64,000 bases of DNA from Takakia lepidozioides (Eukaryota > Streptophyta > Takakiopsida > Takakiales > Takakiaceae): assembly GCA_030704615.1 (NCBI GenBank), contig CM060732.1:40839053-40903052 (forward strand), given 5' to 3'. The position numbers and the translations under genes are program-made. The notes beneath the pieces were generated by a model. That model did no database searches, was not told the origin of the DNA, and worked only from the letters and a program-made list of their open reading frames with translations. Below, piece after piece: positions 34,966-46,429 of this stretch. Positions within the stretch are counted from its first letter, which is position 1. Each line of letters begins with the position of its first letter.

Positions 34966-35415
34966 CGTACAAACACTGAACTTTTGCGAGTCGGCGAGAA
35001 AGAATTGTTACGTGTGGTGTATTGCCAACCTGTTTTCAGCTACATCGACGATGCAACAAGCGTATCTTACCCCCTCATGCAAAAGTTCAGGGAAGTGTTG
35101 GTGCAATATGCTCTCGAAAACCCCAAAAACGAGAAACTGGAATCCACCTCTGTAGTCCACAGGATTTCCATCTTTGAAGAGAATGCAAAGGTACCTCTAG
35201 TCCGTGAGGCCTACGATAACAAGGGATACCCCCAGAACCGGATTGAGAAGTGCAGATCGTATCCCCTCTACAAGTTTGTGCGGTCAGAAGTGTGTCTCCT
35301 GGCCAAGAGATTGAGAAGGTGTATGTGGCCATCTCAGAGGGAAAACTAGTGGCTCCTCTCCTCAAGTGTGTTGAAGGCTGGACTGGAACTGCGTGTCATC
35401 CTGGCAACATATTCC
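34966..35415 (+). pseudogene. PAL: Phenylalanine ammonia-lyase C-terminal fragment
   Basis: Frame 1 (34966 to about 35290) encodes GEKELLRVV, FSYIDDATSVSYPLMQK, then NRIEKCRSYPLYKFVRSEV, which is the PAL C-terminal helical region. The frame then shifts and continues as SPGQEIEKVYVAISEGKLVA, LLKCVEGWTG, the last PAL segment. Compared with the family, about a dozen residues are missing between KFVRSEV and SPGQ, so a deletion that is not a multiple of three lies near 35291. The catalytic MIO domain is absent: the 5' three quarters of the gene is not in the window. PAL makes cinnamate from phenylalanine; this copy cannot. Confidence 0.85.
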
Positions 35416-37122
35416 TGAGTGAACGCCATATAAAGGGGAGGTGTCCTGCATCTGCAGAAATGGAGCGAAGATACTGCGTTTTGTCGACGGCTACATTGTA
35501 CATGTACACACTCCACAACGGAGAGATCCAAAGCCTTTCCGCGTGTAGTCGATTGGGTCGACATGGCAATCATATCTACCCAAGTCCAGCTATAGGCCCG
35601 AATGTTGATCGTTAAGCAACCCTGTCTGTCGACAGGTACTCTGCATGAACAAAGAAACTAGTACAAAAGGCTGCTCAAGGTTTGAGCACTATATAATTTC
35701 TCCTTTGATATTCCCACTTTTGTCCCAGGTAAAGATACGTACATATGCCCACATGGTGACGGAGTAAATTTTTCCACTGGAGAAATCAAAGATGGTGCTC
35801 TTTCCCACTTGGTGAAGAGTTACATTTTTCCATGTCTTATTGGTCACAAGGGAATGGTAGTACCTTTTTCCAAATGGTTTACTCCACTCCAACAGGGAAT
35901 GAAACATTCCGCACATGAATTGTTCCAAAAATTTGATTTTCTAAATTTCTATCGTACTTCCTATATACATCGTTTGCACCACAGTTCCGGACAATCATGG
36001 TGGCCACTCCTCGATCAGGCTGATCAGGCTGGACATATGGCACTGCTCCATACATGCCCCCTGCTTGTTGGTACCTTCCCAATCCCAGCTCGTCTGCCTT
36101 TGGAGAATTGGCACCATTGGAATGAATCAGAGATAACCTGGCTGAGTTTCCATGCATTTTCGCTACAAATGTAAGTAGCCTGGTTTTACATTATCTGGTA
36201 GGGTAATGCTGTGAAGATGGGAAAAGAAATATAGAGGACACAAAATTGCCGGCCCTGGCCACCAAGCCCTGATTTCTAGGAAAAACCCACCAAAAGTAGA
36301 CGTCAAATTATCCGACCGAGGCTCCCTTTCTTGTAACTTGAAAATCCAAATCTTACTCCGCATCTTTCATTTAGTTTTTGCCTCTCTGCAATTCACAATC
36401 TGGAAGCCCAAGTAAAAAGAGGGAATTAATTAAAAAGAAACCAAGAAGGAGCAGAAAGAATCTATATGATAGGGAGAACTCTTCACAACATACCATGGTT
36501 AAATGACATACAATTCCTTACCAATAAAGCTGAAGATTAATAGAAGTTGTACCTTACCAGAGCCTCCCTTCCCCATTCAACAATTCTGCATGTTTTAAAA
36601 GAGACTGCATGCTTTCCAATGGCATATTGTATCACATCAATTGAATTGTTCCAAGACTTAATGTTTCTTGTCCACATCTATCACTGTCCCAAGCATCTTG
36701 TAGGTTACTGATGTGGGCTAGCTGTCCTACACCTGTTCGACAAATTCATGCACTATGGAGGGGAGAAGTGGACATTTTCCCATATCAAACAAATGTTAAG
36801 GTCCCTGCATCTATTTCAAAAGTGACTATGTACTACACTGAATTGTCCATTACTTGTGCATTACTAAGATGTATTTTCCCATATCCTCTCGGGTCCACAT
36901 TGAGAAGTGAAATCCGATTAGAACTCATGACCCACTTCACCACTCCATCTAAATCATCCAACCTTCGCATTGCCAAGGGCTTCTTCTTATCCTTATGCTT
37001 CACTTTAGCATGGGATGGCAACTGCCAACTGCGTTACAAATGCAGAAATACCAGGAAGGACCTCATGCATCTTTCCCAACCCCACATGCATTGTCATTGC
37101 TTTCTAATTTGAATGGAGAAAG
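35416..37122. other. No gene recognised
   Basis: Short frames on both strands overlap one another and match nothing I know. No TIRs or tandem repeats stand out. Confidence 0.4.
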
Positions 37123-37150
37123 TGTTAGTTTAGAGGATGACGCAACCAAC
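37123..37150 (+). repeat. 28-bp copia LTR start relic
   Basis: TGTTAGTTTAGAG followed by GATGACGCAACCA matches the start of the copia 3' LTR at 45777 except for a 3-bp gap. It abuts the 116-bp palindrome array. Confidence 0.6.
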
Positions 37151-37151
37151 G

Positions 37152-37440
37152 GAAAACATGGACGGTACTTCAAAGTGATTGTTGTGAAGCGTAAAATAGT
37201 GTGCTTCGAAGCACACCCTTTTTGCCCCACCCAAAAGGATCTTTTGAGGTGTTTTCAGACAACAACAGAAAACATAGAGGGTACTTCCAAGTGATTGCTG
37301 TGAAGCATAAAATGGTGTGCTTCGAAGCACACCGTTTTTGCCCCATCCAAAAGGCTCTTTTCGATCTCTTCAGACAACAACAGAAAACATGGACGACACT
37401 TGATTGTTGTGAAGCAACAAAAAGCACGGAGGGTACTTAA
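37152..37440. repeat. 116-bp tandem repeat (about 2.5 copies) carrying GTGTGCTTCGAAGCACAC palindromes
   Basis: GAAAACAT recurs at 37152, 37268 and 37383. Two units carry a perfect palindrome: GTGTGCTTCGAAGCACAC at 37199-37216 and GGTGTGCTTCGAAGCACACC at 37314-37333. TTTTTGCCCCA(C/T)CCAAAAGG follows each palindrome. The array lies just 3' of the minus-strand SWIM exon. Confidence 0.88.
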
Positions 37441-37557
37441 AGGGATTGAACACATAGCATAAATTGTTTGATGGGAACCATACAATGGAACAATGCCAAA
37501 CAGAATTCAAGCTTATAGAATTTGAAGCATACAATGGCCAACAGCCATGATGCTTAC

Positions 37558-38022
37558 TCACAAAAACATTTGTCTTGTCTTAACATAAACGTAATACAAA
37601 TGTTTGCAAGGGACAAATTTGCCTCTTTTCCCCAAACTGGTGGAGAGCATGCTTACAAAATCAGGACATGTGCAATTTGGGAAATCCGACGCTGTAATTT
37701 CGCAGGCCCTGTCATGCATAGCAGATGTTAATGTCACGAGTGTGTATACCCGACCGTGTCCCAGTCCCAGAACCTCCATAGTACCTGTGACCCGAGCATG
37801 CAGCATCCGAGCAGATTCCACCTTGTCAAAGTGCTCTGCAGTTGATTCGAAACGACGAACGCCCGTGCCATTCCGTTCGGTGGGGTGCAGGTGAGCTCCA
37901 GGAGGAGACACCCAAAAACCACGCGGTCTTGATAAACTTGCCGGTACAGTGGCCATTCTTGCAAGTGTGAAACCTGCATCCTTAAGCATTGCAATTTCCT
38001 GGCTGCTGAGATTTGTGCACAT
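37558..38022 (-). pseudogene. SWIM-finger exon of a MULE-type transposase, paralogue of 19562-23096
   Basis: The 154-codon frame ends at the TGA-side boundary 37558 and has NLSSQEIAMLKDAGF near its start, matching NLTQEEVDNLTLAGF of the 21-23 kb protein. It closes with the SWIM finger CTCPDF...VPCKHLYYVY, where CxC and CxH are intact. Upstream exons are not found: immediately 5' lies the palindrome array at 38079-38781. The likely acceptor is AATCTCAG or CAGCCAG near 38000. Either a terminal exon of a dispersed gene or an isolated fragment. Confidence 0.65.
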
Positions 38023-38078
38023 CTTGGATCGAGGATGCAGGAAAGAGGGAAGAATATGGATTCAAACCAAGCTGATAG

Positions 38079-38781
38079 GGTGTGCGGCATCGCACACCAT
38101 TTTTGCTCCTCTCAAAATGATTGTTTTGGATGTCGGATTACAAAGTCAATTGTCGGTTGTCAGTGGTCGGTGGTCTCCCTCCTGAAAAGGTGTGCGGTAC
38201 CGCACACCATATCTGCCCATTAAAAAGCACATAAAACTTGGCCCCACACACCCTTCAAAATGATTATTTTGGATGTCGGATTGCAAAATCGGTTGTCGGT
38301 TGTTTCCCTCCTGAAAGGGTGTGTGGCACTACACACCATATCTGCCCATTGAAAAGCACATAAAACTTGGCCCCAACAAGCTCATAGAAAAGGTTCCATG
38401 GAGTTTTGAAGGAATGAAAAAAGCATGCAGAAATGATGTGCGGTGCCGCACACCCTTCAACCTCTCTCTGAATGTGCGCTTAGGCAGGAAGGGTAGGGCT
38501 GAGGCATGAAAGGGTGTGCGGTGGTGTCCCTGCTAAAAGGGTGTGCGGCACCACACAGCATTTGTGCCCTTTGAAAAGCACATAGTTCGAGACCCCATGA
38601 AGGTCATGTACAAGGTTCCATGGAGTGTTGAATGGAGGAAAAATGGATGTTGAGAAGGTGTGCGGAGCTGCACACCGTTTAACCTCCCTTTGAATGTATG
38701 CTTAGACCAAAAGGGTAGGAATGGAGGCTGCTTGTGGGGGTTCAGAACATTGTAGGAAAGTGGTGTGTGGCACCACACACC
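38079..38781. repeat. Array of seven GGTGTGC...GCACACC palindromes at 104-129 bp spacing
   Basis: Palindromes start at 38079, 38189, 38318, 38435, 38539, 38657 and 38762. The second is perfect over 20 bp (GGTGTGCGGTACCGCACACC); the others have 7-9 bp arms with small centre changes. Between them recur AGCACATAAAACTTGGCCCC, CCATATCTGCCCATT and TCCATGGAGT(G/T)TTGAA, so the unit repeats, not only the palindrome. Arms are shared with the 37.2-kb array; centres differ. Confidence 0.88.
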
Positions 38782-39650
38782 ATCTCTGCACTTTGGGAAC
38801 TGACCTGTCTGTTTGAACAATGTAGGGGAAGATGAAGCAAGTGGTTGTCGAGAACCCACTTGACGACACAGAGGACATCGTCAATCAGACGGAGGTCATA
38901 GAGGATGATGTGGACGATACGTTCTACGAAAGCAGGGCCACGCAGGTGATGGGGAGCCAGAAGGTGAACTCACAACTTGTAGTAAACCGCATGGTTGTAC
39001 CATGAGGGAGGTTGAGGATTCCGCTTTGTAGGCATAGGGGATTTGAATTTGCACGGTGTGCTTGCCATTGTTGCAAAAATGGGACTTCGGTCTGCGTGTT
39101 GTATCCATGCTCGTTGGGAGCCGGCATACCGAACATTTGTTCAATTTGTAGGCATCGCTAACAAGAAAGTAGCATTCTTGCAGGGTAGCTAAAGCTCCAT
39201 AGCCAAGCATGCAATCACGCTCCATCTACCCTAACTTCATCCCCCCAAAACTGTTACAATCCTTTATGGATTGTCGGAGGAGGAGATTCACTAGCCCACC
39301 ATAGCCACGGTAATTGATTTTATCTTCGACCATGTGATGTACTCGTTGATAAAATGTCAGACCAGCCGACAACTGGCATGTAGGGAAATCCCACTAGCGG
39401 TTATAAGTGCCATCCGTGGAAATAGATACAGTACCTTTTATAAAAGACCTTGAGGCAGCCACCACTCACGTGAGCACTGCTCACAATCTAGCATTCCCTC
39501 AAATTAGTCTTAACTAAAACTTTGTGTAGCACTGCTCCAAAGCTATTTTCTGTCATTTCTGTCTAGAATATTATACTAGTCCAGTAGTAGTTCTAGTTTT
39601 CTGTCATTTATGTCTAGAATATTATACTAATCCAGTAGTAGTTCTTCATC
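38782..39650. other. Spacer before the copia element; no supported gene
   Basis: A 57-codon acidic frame (38832-39005, +) and an overlapping minus frame (39225-38896) are not recognised. A TATA-like TTTTATAAAAG lies near 39437. A 51-bp direct repeat (TTCTGTCATTT, then TGTCTAGAATATTATACTA) runs 39548-39650. No 5' LTR matching the 45777 LTR is found here. Confidence 0.4.
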
Positions 39651-40736
39651 ATGTCGTCTGGACAAGGGTTGGAGAACCATGGGGTGGACAAGGGTTAGAG
39701 AACCATGGGGGAGAAGTCTCAAAGACTACCAAGTTAGTTGGATAATCTAACTTTGTTGTGTGGAAATCCAAAGTCCACAATCTGTTGCTAAGAGATGAAA
39801 TTGCTCATACTGTCGAGGAAGATTTTGTGGTCACCGATAGGGCAGTGTTCCAGAGACAGAAACATAGAGCACTTAGCATCATAAATATTAAATCTTTCAG
39901 TTTCTGACAAGATTATTCAATCCATCGAAGACATGACTGACCCAAAAGTTGTCTGGGATTATTTGTCTAGCATCTACGAGGTCAAGACTAACTCTAGGAG
40001 GCTCATGCTTCGTAAGAAACTCACGATGCTCAAGAAAGATGATGACATTCCAATGGAAACTTTTATTGAGACAGTCACTGATTTAACAAACCAGCTAGCT
40101 GGTTTTGGTGAGGTCATCGATGATGATATCATCGTAGAGATGGTCTTGAATGCCTTGCCTGATTTGTATGATCATTACACACAAGCTATTATGACTCACA
40201 GGGAGATGCTTCTCTTGAAGAATTGACAACTATGTTGCTGCATGAGGAGAACCTACGAGAGCTCAAGAACATCAACAAGAAGTCATTGAACAACGAAGAC
40301 AAGGCCTTATGCCAGGTGAAATTCAAGAAATTCCACCAGAGGGAAGGAGATCGCAGCTTTGGAGGCAGTACAAGGTCGTAGAAGAAGAAATTGCCCTACA
40401 ACTGCAATAGATGTGGAAAAGCGGGTCATTGGGCCAAACATTGTATAGTTCCCTACGAGGAGATCATGAGAAACCGCTTGATCCAACAAGCCAATATGAT
40501 GAAAAATAATCAAGACAGTCATGATTCTGAAGATGGAGACAAGTTAGACACTGCCCACATGTTGGAGGTTGCAATAGCCTCGATGGATTCAGAGAAAGAC
40601 ACGGATTGGTATGTAGACTCCTACGCTAGCAAACATGTGTTTGGAAACAAATTCATACTCCATGACATAGAAACACCTGCCAATATGTCTACGGTACGTT
40701 CTGCTGGGAGACAACACCACAATGTTGTAGGGTGAA

Positions 40737-41468
40737 TGCAGGGTTGACTAGACCAAAATGGACATTACCAACACAGTTTTAGATGACTGCAATTGATGGT
40801 GCCATCAATTGAAATTGAATTAACTCATTAAAACCAGCAACTATATATGTCATTGGATTCCTAGCTTCAATACGCACCCATAGCAACTCTCAAATCATGA
40901 ATCCGATAAGAAATGACTCCGCTATGGACTTTTGAACACCGTCATTGTGGACTGTTACCGCAATGAATGGAATTAGAATGGACTCAAGTTCTCCTATGTG
41001 CCATTAGTGAATTCCATTGAAATTTGGACATAAGGTGGCCATTTTGGTCCACATCATAGGTATGGATTTGAAGTGGCAAAATCATTTGTCATTTGACTTA
41101 TATAGACTAATGTATGTAAAAAATAGACGTTTTTTGAAAAGTCCATAGCTTATCTTGTTTTTTTGGATTTTGGGTATCATTGTTTTTCTAGGAATATAAA
41201 AACCTATAATCTTCAATGGCTAGGTGTCATATTGAATTTTTTTTGTAAACTCTAATTTTTAGTTTTTCATAATTTCTCTAAATAATATACTAAAATATTT
41301 AATGAATTATATCTTTAATATTTGGGGTAGGACTCTTTACTAAATATGTTCAGTATACCATTATCTATCATTAAAAAAACAATTTGGGATAATATCCTCA
41401 ACTTTTGTTTTTTGGTCATGGACTTTCATGGAGCAGGATCTGCCGTTTTTGGTCCACTCAACCCTGCA
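40737..41468. mobile_element. Non-autonomous TIR element A in copia
   Basis: Left end TGCAGGGTTGACTAGACCAA (40737) and right end in reverse complement TGCAGGGTTGAGTGGACCAA (from 41468), 20 of 22 matching. The copia protein breaks at HHNVVG before it and resumes at GKGEGK after it, which confirms an insertion. The interior is AT-rich and non-coding. The target duplication is unclear. Confidence 0.65.
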
Positions 41469-41584
41469 ACTGCCCTGCAGGCAAAGGCGAGGGCAAAGAC
41501 CATGCTAAACTTCAACTCCCGAGTGGAGCAATAAAACGCATCACAGATTCTCTATGTGCCGGGAGTAAAGAAGAACCTGAGGGT

Positions 41585-42258
41585 GATTGCAGCCTACAGT
41601 GTCCATTTTTTGCTGTCACAGCACTGTTTTTTCCAGACATAGAATAGTGGTAAATTATCATACTCCTCCTGTCTACATGAGAATGCCATCAATAAAAATG
41701 GACACTGTAGAGGCTCATCTATATATACTTTCACTCTTTCAAATCTCATTATAAAAAACCAGAGTCTCTAGGTGCTATGGATTTTTAAAAAGTCCATAAG
41801 GAATTGTCACACTCCATAAAAAAAGATAATACGGATTTTTTTAATATATAAGTTAGAACAAAGTCAAGAAATTGGACTCTCTCAAACTTGCTTTGGAGAA
41901 TGAGGAATCTGGAATGAAAACTATCATTCAAAAATATGAAGTTAAAAAAAATTATGTAATATTTTGAGCCTAAAAAATAGCTATTTTCATAAAGTTCATT
42001 ATGACTAAATTCTTTCAAAATAACATACTTTTTTCATTAGATGCATTTATTCACCATAAATGCACAATTGAGTATGATCAAATTTTAATAAAATATTTGT
42101 GAATTGATATTATTGCAATTTGAAAATCTTGGTTTTAACAGTCAATAATAGACGGTCAAGATTGTCCATTGAAGCAAATCCGATGGTTGAGGATTCGCCT
42201 TTATGTACTCTTTATGTACTCATGATCTGCCGTTTTTGGTCCACTCTAGTTTGCAATC
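41585..42258. mobile_element. Non-autonomous TIR element B in copia, related to A
   Basis: Left end GATTGCAGCCTACAGTGTCC and right end in reverse complement GATTGCAAACTAGAGTGGAC. GATCTGCCGTTTTTGGTCCA near its right end (42225) is also found near the right end of element A (41437). The copia frame breaks at VPGVKKNL and resumes at MSVGALTDSG. An internal inverted pair (AGCCTACAGTGTCCATTTTT at 41591 and its complement near 41692-41713) could fold as a hairpin of about 120 bp. Confidence 0.6.
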
Positions 42259-43744
42259 GCAGCTGATGTCAGTTGGTGCTCTAACTGACTCTGGTCATCT
42301 AGGATTGTTTAGTTCTAGAAAATGTTTGTTCACAGATAAGGCTCATCCTCATACTATTCGGTTTACATGAATCAGAGATCCCAAAAACAACCTTTACAAG
42401 ATTCAATCTCACTGTCTCAAAACAGACAATACTGAGGCATTAGCTGATCTTGTAGAGCACGAAGATGATGCTAGACTCTGGCATAGAAGACTAGGACATC
42501 TAAATTATCATGGACTACATTTTCTTTCAAACAACAACAAAGCTACTGGCATTCCACGACTGCTACTTCTCAATGAGATTTGTAGTGCTTGTCTTATGGG
42601 GAGACAACATCGTGAACGGTTTCCACAAGAAGCTCAACACCGAGCAACAAAGATTTTGGAGCTGGTGCGGATTTATGTGGTCCACTGCCGATTGCATCGT
42701 CATCTGACTCCAAATATTTTATGGCTATCACAGATGACTTTAGTCGTTTCACGTGGGTGTACTTCATGAAGAAAAAACATCAGGCTTTTCTTCACTTCAA
42801 AACGTTCAAAGCTATGATAAAAAATGCAACCTCTCAATCCATCGTTAAACTTCGTACTGACAAGGGGGGGGGGGGATTTATGTCGTATGATTTCACAAAC
42901 TTTTTGGCTGGAAAGGGCATCCAACGTCAACTGACTCAACCCCTATATGCCACAACAAAATGGCTTTACAGAACAGAAAAACATGACACTATTGAAGCAT
43001 GATAGGACCTTGATGCTAGACAAGGGGCTTCCCAAATATATTTGGTCGGAAGCAGTGAACATAGCAACCTACCTGTTAAATCAATCTCCTTCAAAAGGCA
43101 AATTCTAGCACCACACCATATGAACTTTTCTTAGGCACACTGCCAGATCAAAGCCATCTACGAGTATTTGGAAGTTTAGTTTATGTGCATGTTGACAAGC
43201 ACAACAGAAGCAAACTGGACTCTAAATCAGAACAATGTGTACTAGTTGGCTATGAAACAGTAACCAAAGACTACAAGTTATATAATCAGACCACTAGGAA
43301 AGATTTCATCAGCACGGACGTTCATTTTGATGAACAAGATATTTGCACCTCAACGCCACAGTCATATCCAGCGCAGATGCCCATAACTTTGAGGATGACT
43401 TTGATGAACTCACACGGCCATTTCAGAACATTCCTATAGAGGAGCCTAAGAGGAGCCTACCTCACCAAAAGTAATCAACTTGCATCTGCCAATTCACAAT
43501 GAGTTGGGTTCCTGTTGGGTTTGAGGGAGGATATCAATCCTCAAGCAAACAGTCGTGGAGCAAATGATCAAGGAGGGCCTGCTGTTGTTCCAGAACTCGC
43601 AAGGCCTCATAGAGTGAAGAAACGACCAGTTCGTCCAGCAGACTACAAAGTTAATCTGATAGAGGAACCATCTTACGAACCTACCAATTTCAAAGAGGCA
43701 TGCAAAATTTTTGGATGGAGGGATGTCATTCAACAAGAGCTTGA

Positions 43745-44231
43745 TTCTGACAAAGAAATATCCGAATGGGCATGAATTTTTGGACTACATCGATAAGGAA
43801 TGGCGCCCTAAAATAGCAATGTGGTGTACAGCCGCTCGCCATGTTCTGCATGCCAGTCATGACACAAACGCTAGCATCGAGGCATACCATGGAAACTTGA
43901 ATGCAAGACTGAGGATGGGGAAAGGCAAAATGACTGGGCGTAGAGTGGATTGGCTTATATGGGAACTCACAGGCTCTGTGCTAACACACTACTGGTATGC
44001 AATTCACCTGAAGACGCATGGATTCATAAGGAATGACAAACAGGAGAAATACATGTCCAGTTCTGTGCTTGCGGCACGCAACATACCAGCTTGCAATGTC
44101 ACTCTTCCGTTCCATCCTGGGCAACCAGCCTATATTCTAATCACCAATCACCCAAACACAACTTACATTGTTTACAACCCCGGATGCGAATGGGCTTGCC
44201 CATAGGCAATGAAGGGCAATTTGTGCAAGCA
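43745..44231 (+). pseudogene. SWIM-gene fragment captured inside the copia polyprotein region
   Basis: Copia coding stops after QQELDS and resumes at NHTWMLVDLP, both parts of one normally continuous segment before the reverse transcriptase. Between them lies an unrelated, mostly open frame: KKYPNGHEFLDYIDKEW, then DTNASIEAYHGNLNAR, GRRVDWLIWEL, FIRNDKQE, and a SWIM end TTYIVYNPGCEWACP, stop (TAG 44203-44205), AMKGNLCKH. This is the plant SWIM/MULE-derived family also seen at 26703-27464. The TAG replaces the Trp present in that copy. No clear target duplication is seen, so it may be a template-switch capture rather than a transposition. Confidence 0.75.
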
Positions 44232-45776
44232 TAAATCAATAAGAATCATACATGGATGCTAGTGGATCTGCCACTTGGAAAGCGGTATATTACTGCAAAG
44301 TGGATCTTCAAAATAAAACAAAAAGTAGGTGGGACTCCTCAGAAGCTAAAAGCTCATTTGGTTGCTCGAGGGTTTGAACAAAATAAAGGTGTGGACTTTG
44401 ACGAGACTTTTGCGCCTATCGTGAAGAAGGAAACAATACGAGGAACAGTTGCTCTAGCTGCTCACAACTCATGGCACATATACCATCTTGACGTCAAGAC
44501 CGCTTTCCTAAACGGGAACTCAAAGAAGAAGTATATATGGAGCAATCAGAAAGGTCCTCAGTTGGTGATGAAATGAAGGTTTGTAAGCTACTTAAAACTT
44601 TGTACAGGTTGAAACAGGCTACAAGAGCCTGGTATGCGAAAACAGATTCTTATCTCAAAACTCAAGGCATGATTCGAAGCAACGCAGATTACAACTTGTA
44701 TTACCTAAGGGTATCTATGGAAAGATCATCATACTTCTCTTATATGTCGATGACTTAGTGCTTACTGGTGATCATCACTCCAAGATTCAGTGGTTGAAAG
44801 ATCAATTAAAAAGGCAATACGAGATGATAGACCTTGGATTGACAAGTTTACATCTCGCAGCTGAAATTTTATACTTGGATATACGCACTACGATAACTCA
44901 ACGAGGATATGCAAAGCAAATGCTTCAAGAATTCGGGATGTGGGATTCAAACTCGGCTACTGTCCCCATGATCGAAGGATTGAAACTGGCGTCTGACATG
45001 GAGACACTCTCAATCGACCCTACCACTTACAGGAGAATGCTAGGTAAGCTTGTCTACCTTACTGACAAACCACCAAACTTTGATGTACTCTGTTACATCT
45101 TTGAACAAATACATGTCTATACCTCAACAAGCACACTTGGATGCAATCAAACAAATGATGAGGTATGTGAAAGGAATTGTGGACTATGGTCTCATCTATC
45201 ACACAAGCTCGGTTAGCACATTGAATGCCTTTACAGATGCTGATTGGGCCGGTGACAGTGATTCTAGACATTCAACACCAGGATATGTAATTCGTCTTGG
45301 TCATAGTGCAATTACATGGATGTCCAAAAAACAACCTATATGCAATAGCACTTTCATCTACTGAAGCTGATTACAGAGCCTTGACGGAGGGAGCCAAGGA
45401 AAAAACGTGGCTGAGGAGATTGACATCTAAACTTGGGATTCTTGAGGATGGACCTACTGCTCTTCTATGTGACAATCAGAGCAGTGCAAAGATTGCTAAG
45501 AACCCTGTGTTCTACGCAAGGACAAAGTACATAGAGGTTCATTATCACTACATTAGAGAGAAGGTTGAAAATGGAAAAATTGGTCTCATTCATGTTGCTA
45601 CTCAAGATCAAGTGGCTGACATTTTCACAAAACCTATGGGCAAACTGAAATTTGAGAAGTTAAGAGAAGATTTGGGAGTATGTAGTCTGAGGGAACTTCA
45701 GGACTGATGGAATCAACCCTAGTATGTGACATTATAGAGATAATAGTTTGCAATTCTGAAGACTCATGAGGGAGGG

Positions 45777-46030
45777 TGTTAGTTTAGAGCTGGATGACGC
45801 AACCATGTCAGTCCTCAGATAAGTTAGGAGCGTAATTTATGCAGTCCCACCTGCTTCCCTTGCGGTGCCGTAAGTCTCTCACTTGTTCTTCCATTTATGT
45901 AGGTCCTCGGTTAAACGTAGGCCCATCAGCCCAGTAGTTTAAAAAACCAAAGCAAAGTGCTATTTGTATTCAGATCTTTTGGATCCTCTTGTTAATGCAT
46001 GACTAGTTTAATAGAGAGAGTCGTTCAAAA
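45777..46030 (+). repeat. Copia 3' LTR (3' limit uncertain)
   Basis: The purine tract GAGGGAGGG at 45768-45776 is directly followed by TGTTAGTTTAGAGCTGGATG, a typical polypurine tract/LTR junction after the RNase H end. The LTR end was not fixed because the 5' copy is missing. Confidence 0.65.
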
Positions 46031-46429
46031 ACTTGCGCATGTTCAGGCGTATAGATTGGAGCTCCAACTCAATCCACAATTTTCTTTACAACTCCCAATT
46101 TTGGGGGTGCCTTGGATTTTCTGAGCTCCAGCCATGGTGATTATATTTATGACGAGGTTATTGTCATAGATTGAATCAATGAATGCTTGATTGAGTCATT
46201 GTATAGCCTCCTATAAACAAAATGCTTCCAACATAAGATCTACATGGTCAACATCCTCTTATAAACTTGAAGTAAAACAAATGCATGGGAAATGTTGTTT
46301 GACGTAACGAACGTACAGGTATATATCCAGTCATGCGGGTGAGAGCTTGTGAAAAGATTCTAGACAAGCCTTCAAGTCTTTGTAAGGCACCATGAGCCTA
46401 ATATTATGAAAGATGAGAGCAGGAGCAAT

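Larger units (their letters stand above)
39651..45776 (+). mobile_element. Ty1/copia LTR retrotransposon, decayed
   Basis: Domains occur in copia order. The Gag frame (39651 to about 40225) carries a 26-bp internal duplication near its start. Next are the zinc knuckle CNRCGKAGHWAKHC (about 40403-40444), the protease site DWYVDSYASKHV (normally DSGAS, about 40606-40641) and the pre-integrase LWHRRLGHLN (about 42477). The integrase core ITDDFSRFTWV (42724) has a frameshift near 42940 and a 12-G run at 42864-42875. Reverse transcriptase follows (44256 on; YVDD at 44743-44754), then RNase H (LSSTEADYRALTEGAKE, about 45352) and the tail VADIFTKPMGKLKFEKLR. Many stops and frameshifts make it inactive. 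Inserted within it are two TIR elements and a SWIM-gene segment. The 5' LTR is missing from its expected place. Confidence 0.9.

Noticed and set aside
17200-38781. Regularly spaced palindromes resembling a CRISPR array
   Set aside because: The intervals between palindromes are themselves repeated rather than unique spacers, there are no cas genes, and this is plant nuclear DNA.
38832-39005. 57-codon acidic frame starting MKQVVVENPLDD
   Set aside because: Short, no family resemblance, overlapped by an equally open minus frame; could be a first exon but is unsupported.
42864-42875. 12-G run as a G-quadruplex or slippage signal
   Set aside because: It lies in a dead integrase frame and is most simply homopolymer expansion or sequencing error.
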